Positions 5,992 through 7,597 of a DNA stretch of 7,597 nt are shown here, one piece after another. How positions within the stretch are numbered: position 1 is the first letter of the stretch; every line of letters begins with the position of its first letter. The DNA comes from an uncultured Sutterella sp. (GTDB lineage Bacteria > Pseudomonadota > Gammaproteobacteria > Burkholderiales > Burkholderiaceae_F). The notes beneath the pieces were generated by a model. It saw only the letters and a program-made list of their open reading frames with translations. It was not told the origin of the DNA and did not search any database. The position numbers were made by a program, and so were the translations under genes. The stretch is from positions 1 to 7,597 of the forward strand of contig USHK01000050.1 of the NCBI GenBank assembly GCA_900554375.1, given 5' to 3'.

Positions 5992-5995
5992 CATA

Positions 5996-7201
5996 ATGCT
6001 TAATCTAACCAGGCTCGGGCTTCAAGCCTTCCTCGGAGCGATAGCCATCCAAATGGTCTCCTCCCTCATGGGAACTGCTGTGGCCAGTATCGCTCCGGAA
6101 GTAGCTCGAGGGTTGAGCGCCGACAGTACATTTGCCGGCCTTTATATCGGCTGGCTTTACGTAGGAGCCTGCCTCTCTTCGCTTTGCGGAGGAAATTTCA
6201 TCCGCCGATTCGGACCGGCTCATATTTCCGAATGGGCTCTCTTTTTTGCTGCCGGTGCGATCCTCCTGTGCATGAGTCCTTGGGAAACTGTGGTCCTGTT
6301 TTCGGCGTTTCTTTTGGGGTTGGCAAAAGGTCCGCTGATGCCGGCCATCAATACGATGTTAAGCCGCCAAGTAGACAAGAAAGACTACAACATTATCTTT
6401 TCACTAAAGCAATGTTCCGGGCCTATCGGAATGGCGCTGTCCGGATTAGTGATTCCGCTTCTGACAAGTCATTTCGGCTGGCGCGTCGGTTTGGCTTTTG
6501 TAGTGTGCTTGGCCGTCATCGTCGGATTGTGGAGTGCCTTTATCAAAAAATCTCAGGACAGTTCTTACCAATTCAAAGACGAACCTATTTCTCTGGATCA
6601 CCTGGCTGACAGTTTGAAGCTTGTAATGAATTCCAAACTATTGACTCGGCTGTCTGTCGTCAGCATTTTCTACAAAGGCATCCAAATGTCAGTCCTAGCC
6701 TACCTGGTCGTATTTCTGGATGATCAAAAATTTTCTTTGGTCTTTGCGGGTGCTGCGTTAGCGACAAGCAATTTCGGAGGTATTTTCGGCAGAATCGGCT
6801 GGGGTGCAGCAGCGCAGAAGTTCGGATCTTCGCGCAAAGTACTTGCTCTCATCGGTGTTTTGATGGGGTTGTTTACTGCAATGCTGGGTTTCATCGATCA
6901 AAACACTCCTGATTTTTTAGTTCTCGGGCTTTGCCTGCTCATCGGAATCAATACACAAGGCTGGAGCGGTGTGTTCTTTGCTCAAATCGCGGCCTGGGCG
7001 CCTGAAGGAAAAGTTGCAGAGGCTACAGGCGGAGTGGATTTCTTTTCTTTCCTCGGAGCGATATTCCTTCCAATGCTCTTTGGCTTTCTCGGACATCACT
7101 TAGGAGAGTTCGTCACCGGTTTTTGGATAATTTCTGTTATCACCGTTGCGACAGGCGTTTACTTATGGTTTGCCTCGGATGCAAAAAGAGCTTCAGCCTG
7201 A
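5996..7201 (+). CDS. Major facilitator superfamily transporter, substrate unknown
   Basis: From 5996 the product has 401 residues, the usual size for a 12-helix MFS permease in the inner membrane. Visible landmarks: a first helix around 8-30; the motif-A-like loop GGNFIRRFGP (65-74) between helices 2 and 3; SLKQCSGPIGMALSG (136-150), resembling the KQ-x-G-x-P-x-G segment of helix 5; a polar central loop around 183-215; and GRIGWGAAAQKFGSSRK (265-281), the second-half counterpart of motif A. GWSGVFFAQIAAWAPEGK (322-339) followed by ATGG is also typical of a group of proteobacterial MFS permeases. Which compound it moves, and in which direction, cannot be told; organic anions or drug-like compounds are both possible. 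An upstream ATG at 5921 would add 25 mostly polar residues and lacks a ribosome binding site. It seems to be a single-gene unit, convergent with the FKBP gene. Confidence 0.88.
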   Translation: MLNLTRLGLQAFLGAIAIQMVSSLMGTAVASIAPEVARGLSADSTFAGLYIGWLYVGACLSSLCGGNFIRRFGPAHISEWALFFAAGAILLCMSPWETVVLFSAFLLGLAKGPLMPAINTMLSRQVDKKDYNIIFSLKQCSGPIGMALSGLVIPLLTSHFGWRVGLAFVVCLAVIVGLWSAFIKKSQDSSYQFKDEPISLDHLADSLKLVMNSKLLTRLSVVSIFYKGIQMSVLAYLVVFLDDQKFSLVFAGAALATSNFGGIFGRIGWGAAAQKFGSSRKVLALIGVLMGLFTAMLGFIDQNTPDFLVLGLCLLIGINTQGWSGVFFAQIAAWAPEGKVAEATGGVDFFSFLGAIFLPMLFGFLGHHLGEFVTGFWIISVITVATGVYLWFASDAKRASA

Positions 7202-7240
7202 GAAGCAGTGGAAAAAATTCAGCGGCCTTCTGATTATGAA

Positions 7241-7268
7241 GACCTTGACCTAAAGGCACCTCAAGGTC
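7241..7268. repeat. 8-bp perfect inverted repeat downstream of the MFS gene
   Basis: GACCTTGA at 7241-7248 is repeated inverted as TCAAGGTC at 7261-7268, with a 12-base loop. It lies 39 bases after the MFS stop and could form an mRNA 3' end hairpin, but the following bases (ATCTATCTCTG) are not a good T-tract. It might protect the transcript end or be a protein site. Confidence 0.5.
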
Positions 7269-7303
7269 ATCTATCTCTGATCACTCCTAGGAACTTGCTA
7301 AAC

Positions 7304-7332
7304 GCAGCTGCGACCAAACCTCTCACAGCTGC
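7304..7332. repeat. Paired CAGCTG palindromes forming an inverted repeat
   Basis: GCAGCTG (7304-7310) and CAGCTGC (7326-7332) are inverted copies separated by 15 bases; because CAGCTG is itself palindromic, they are also near-direct repeats. It lies between the MFS gene and the FKBP terminator. The significance is unknown and short repeats like this can arise by chance. Confidence 0.3.
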
Positions 7333-7343
7333 CTAAATACGGC

Positions 7344-7374
7344 AAAAGCCGCTCAGAGTTTCACTCCAAGCGGC
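7344..7374 (-). terminator. Rho-independent terminator of the FKBP gene
   Basis: Read on the minus strand, GCCGCTTGGAGT (7374-7363) pairs with ACTCTGAGCGGC (7359-7348) around a GAA loop: a 12-bp stem with two central G-U pairs. It is followed by TTTT (7347-7344). On the + strand the two central pairs become C-A and A-C mismatches and the tail is CTTTCT, so the structure is stronger in the minus direction, although it may also stop MFS transcripts. It begins 20 bases after the FKBP stop codon. Confidence 0.85.
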
Positions 7375-7393
7375 CTTTCTCAATTCTGTGGGT

Positions 7394-7549
7394 TTATGGC
7401 TTCACATCCGGCGCAGAAACCGGAGTAATGACATCCTCTTCGAGCTGCCATTTACCGTTATCTTTAACTCCGAGCAATTGAATTTCAAAAATCAATGTTG
7501 CATTCGGAGGAATAACAGATCCGGCGCCTCTGTCCCCATAGGCCAACTG
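7394..7549 (-). CDS. FKBP-type peptidyl-prolyl cis-trans isomerase, C-terminal fragment
   Basis: Only the last 51 codons are present; the 5' part lies beyond the real end of the genomic sequence at 7549. The fragment begins [19 protein letters not shown] and goes on with [10 protein letters not shown]. This is the hallmark end of the FKBP domain: the AYG-x-RG loop, the IPPNATL flap near the active-site pocket, and the last strand. An acidic, proline-containing tail of about 23 residues ends in APDVKP and a TAA at 7394-7396. FKBP isomerases catalyse rotation about Xaa-Pro bonds in protein folding. Whether this one is periplasmic (FkpA/Mip-like, with a signal peptide) or cytoplasmic cannot be told without the N-terminus. 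The break is an assembly and adapter artefact, not a biological truncation. Confidence 0.9.
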   Translation of the reverse strand, partial: QLAYGDRGAGSVIPPNATLIFEIQLLGVKDNGKWQLEEDVITPVSAPDVKP

Positions 7550-7597
7550 CTGTCTCTTATACACATCTCCGAGCCCACGAGACGCTCATGAATCTCG
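7550..7597 (+). other. Illumina Nextera adapter read-through (artificial sequence)
   Basis: CTGTCTCTTATACACATCT at 7550-7568 is the Nextera Tn5 mosaic end. CCGAGCCCACGAGAC at 7569-7583 is the rest of the read-2 transposon adapter. GCTCATGA at 7584-7591 sits where the 8-base i7 index belongs, and ATCTCG at 7592-7597 is the start of the flow-cell sequence. A + strand open frame running through it ends in [13 protein letters not shown], a known translation of this adapter. These bases are not part of the organism's genome. Confidence 0.99.

Larger units (their letters stand above)
5649..5995. other. Gap between the hydrolase and MFS genes
   Basis: This 347-base stretch has no convincing + strand gene. 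An ATG at 5921 is in frame with the MFS gene but is probably not its start. Two small hairpins are visible. AGCGAAAAA (5683-5691) faces TCTTCCGCT (5696-5704), pairing better as a minus-strand RNA (G-U wobbles instead of A-C mismatches). CTCTTTC (5792-5798) faces GAAAGAG (5802-5808) and is followed by GTTTTAGG. GC-rich CCCG (5707-5710) and CGGG (5743-5746) could also pair, followed by TTTC. CATAAT at 5917-5922 could be a -10 for the MFS gene, without a recognisable -35. The rest is unassigned apart from the antisense open frame. Confidence 0.5.

Noticed and set aside
6184..6609. 141-codon + strand frame inside the MFS gene
   Set aside because: Out-of-frame shadow; the MFS frame carries the transporter motifs on both sides of it.
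1..7549. Mobile element, phage, CRISPR, toxin-antitoxin or defence system
   Set aside because: No transposase, integrase, repeat array, tRNA or paired small toxin-like genes were seen; nearly all the sequence is explained by housekeeping and transport genes.
7388..7591. 67-codon + strand open frame at the right end
   Set aside because: It lies antisense to the FKBP gene and its C-terminus ([13 protein letters not shown]) is translated Nextera adapter.

Overview
The window is about 7.55 kb of ordinary bacterial chromosome followed by 48 bases (7550-7597) that are not genomic. Those bases are an Illumina Nextera read-through: the transposon mosaic end, the read-2 adapter, an 8-base index and the start of the flow-cell sequence. 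The contig therefore ends in adapter at 7549, inside a gene. Gene content (rsfS-rlmH-maf cluster, a 155-residue RlmH, PdxY-type pyridoxal kinase, GloC/YcbL-like hydrolase, a paired short-form CHR transporter) and moderate GC suggest a Gram-negative Pseudomonadota. A gut betaproteobacterium of the Sutterella/Parasutterella type is my best guess, but this is an impression and was not tested.

Layout. Left edge: possibly the last 16 codons of a + strand gene (1-51), convergent with a minus-strand membrane-anchored metallophosphoesterase (83-1207). A 181-base divergent intergenic region (1208-1388) follows. Then comes a compact + strand run of six genes: rsfS (1389), rlmH (1771), maf (2241), two half-length CHR-family membrane proteins overlapping by 4 bases (2901, 3497), and pdxY (4034). 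The pdxY Shine-Dalgarno overlaps the stop codon of the second CHR gene. The run ends at a rho-independent terminator (4920-4950). A good sigma70-type promoter (4973-5002) then drives a glyoxalase-II-like metallo-beta-lactamase-fold hydrolase (5031-5648). A 347-base gap follows (5649-5995) with weak hairpins and an antisense open frame of 58 to 74 codons. Next is an MFS transporter (5996-7201), and last the 3' end of a minus-strand FKBP-type peptidyl-prolyl isomerase (7394-7549) with its own minus-strand terminator (7348-7374).

How the genes fit together. rsfS and rlmH both act on the large ribosomal subunit (silencing of subunit joining and 23S rRNA pseudouridine methylation), and maf removes non-canonical or surplus nucleotides; this is a classic housekeeping cluster. 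The CHR pair and pdxY are linked tightly enough to be translated together, which is the most interesting functional hint here. The remaining genes look like independent housekeeping or transport units.

I found no CRISPR array, insertion sequence, prophage, toxin-antitoxin pair, defence island or RNA gene, and no convincing new biological system. The points most worth checking are the adapter tail, the CHR-pdxY coupling, and the small antisense open frame in the 5649-5995 gap.
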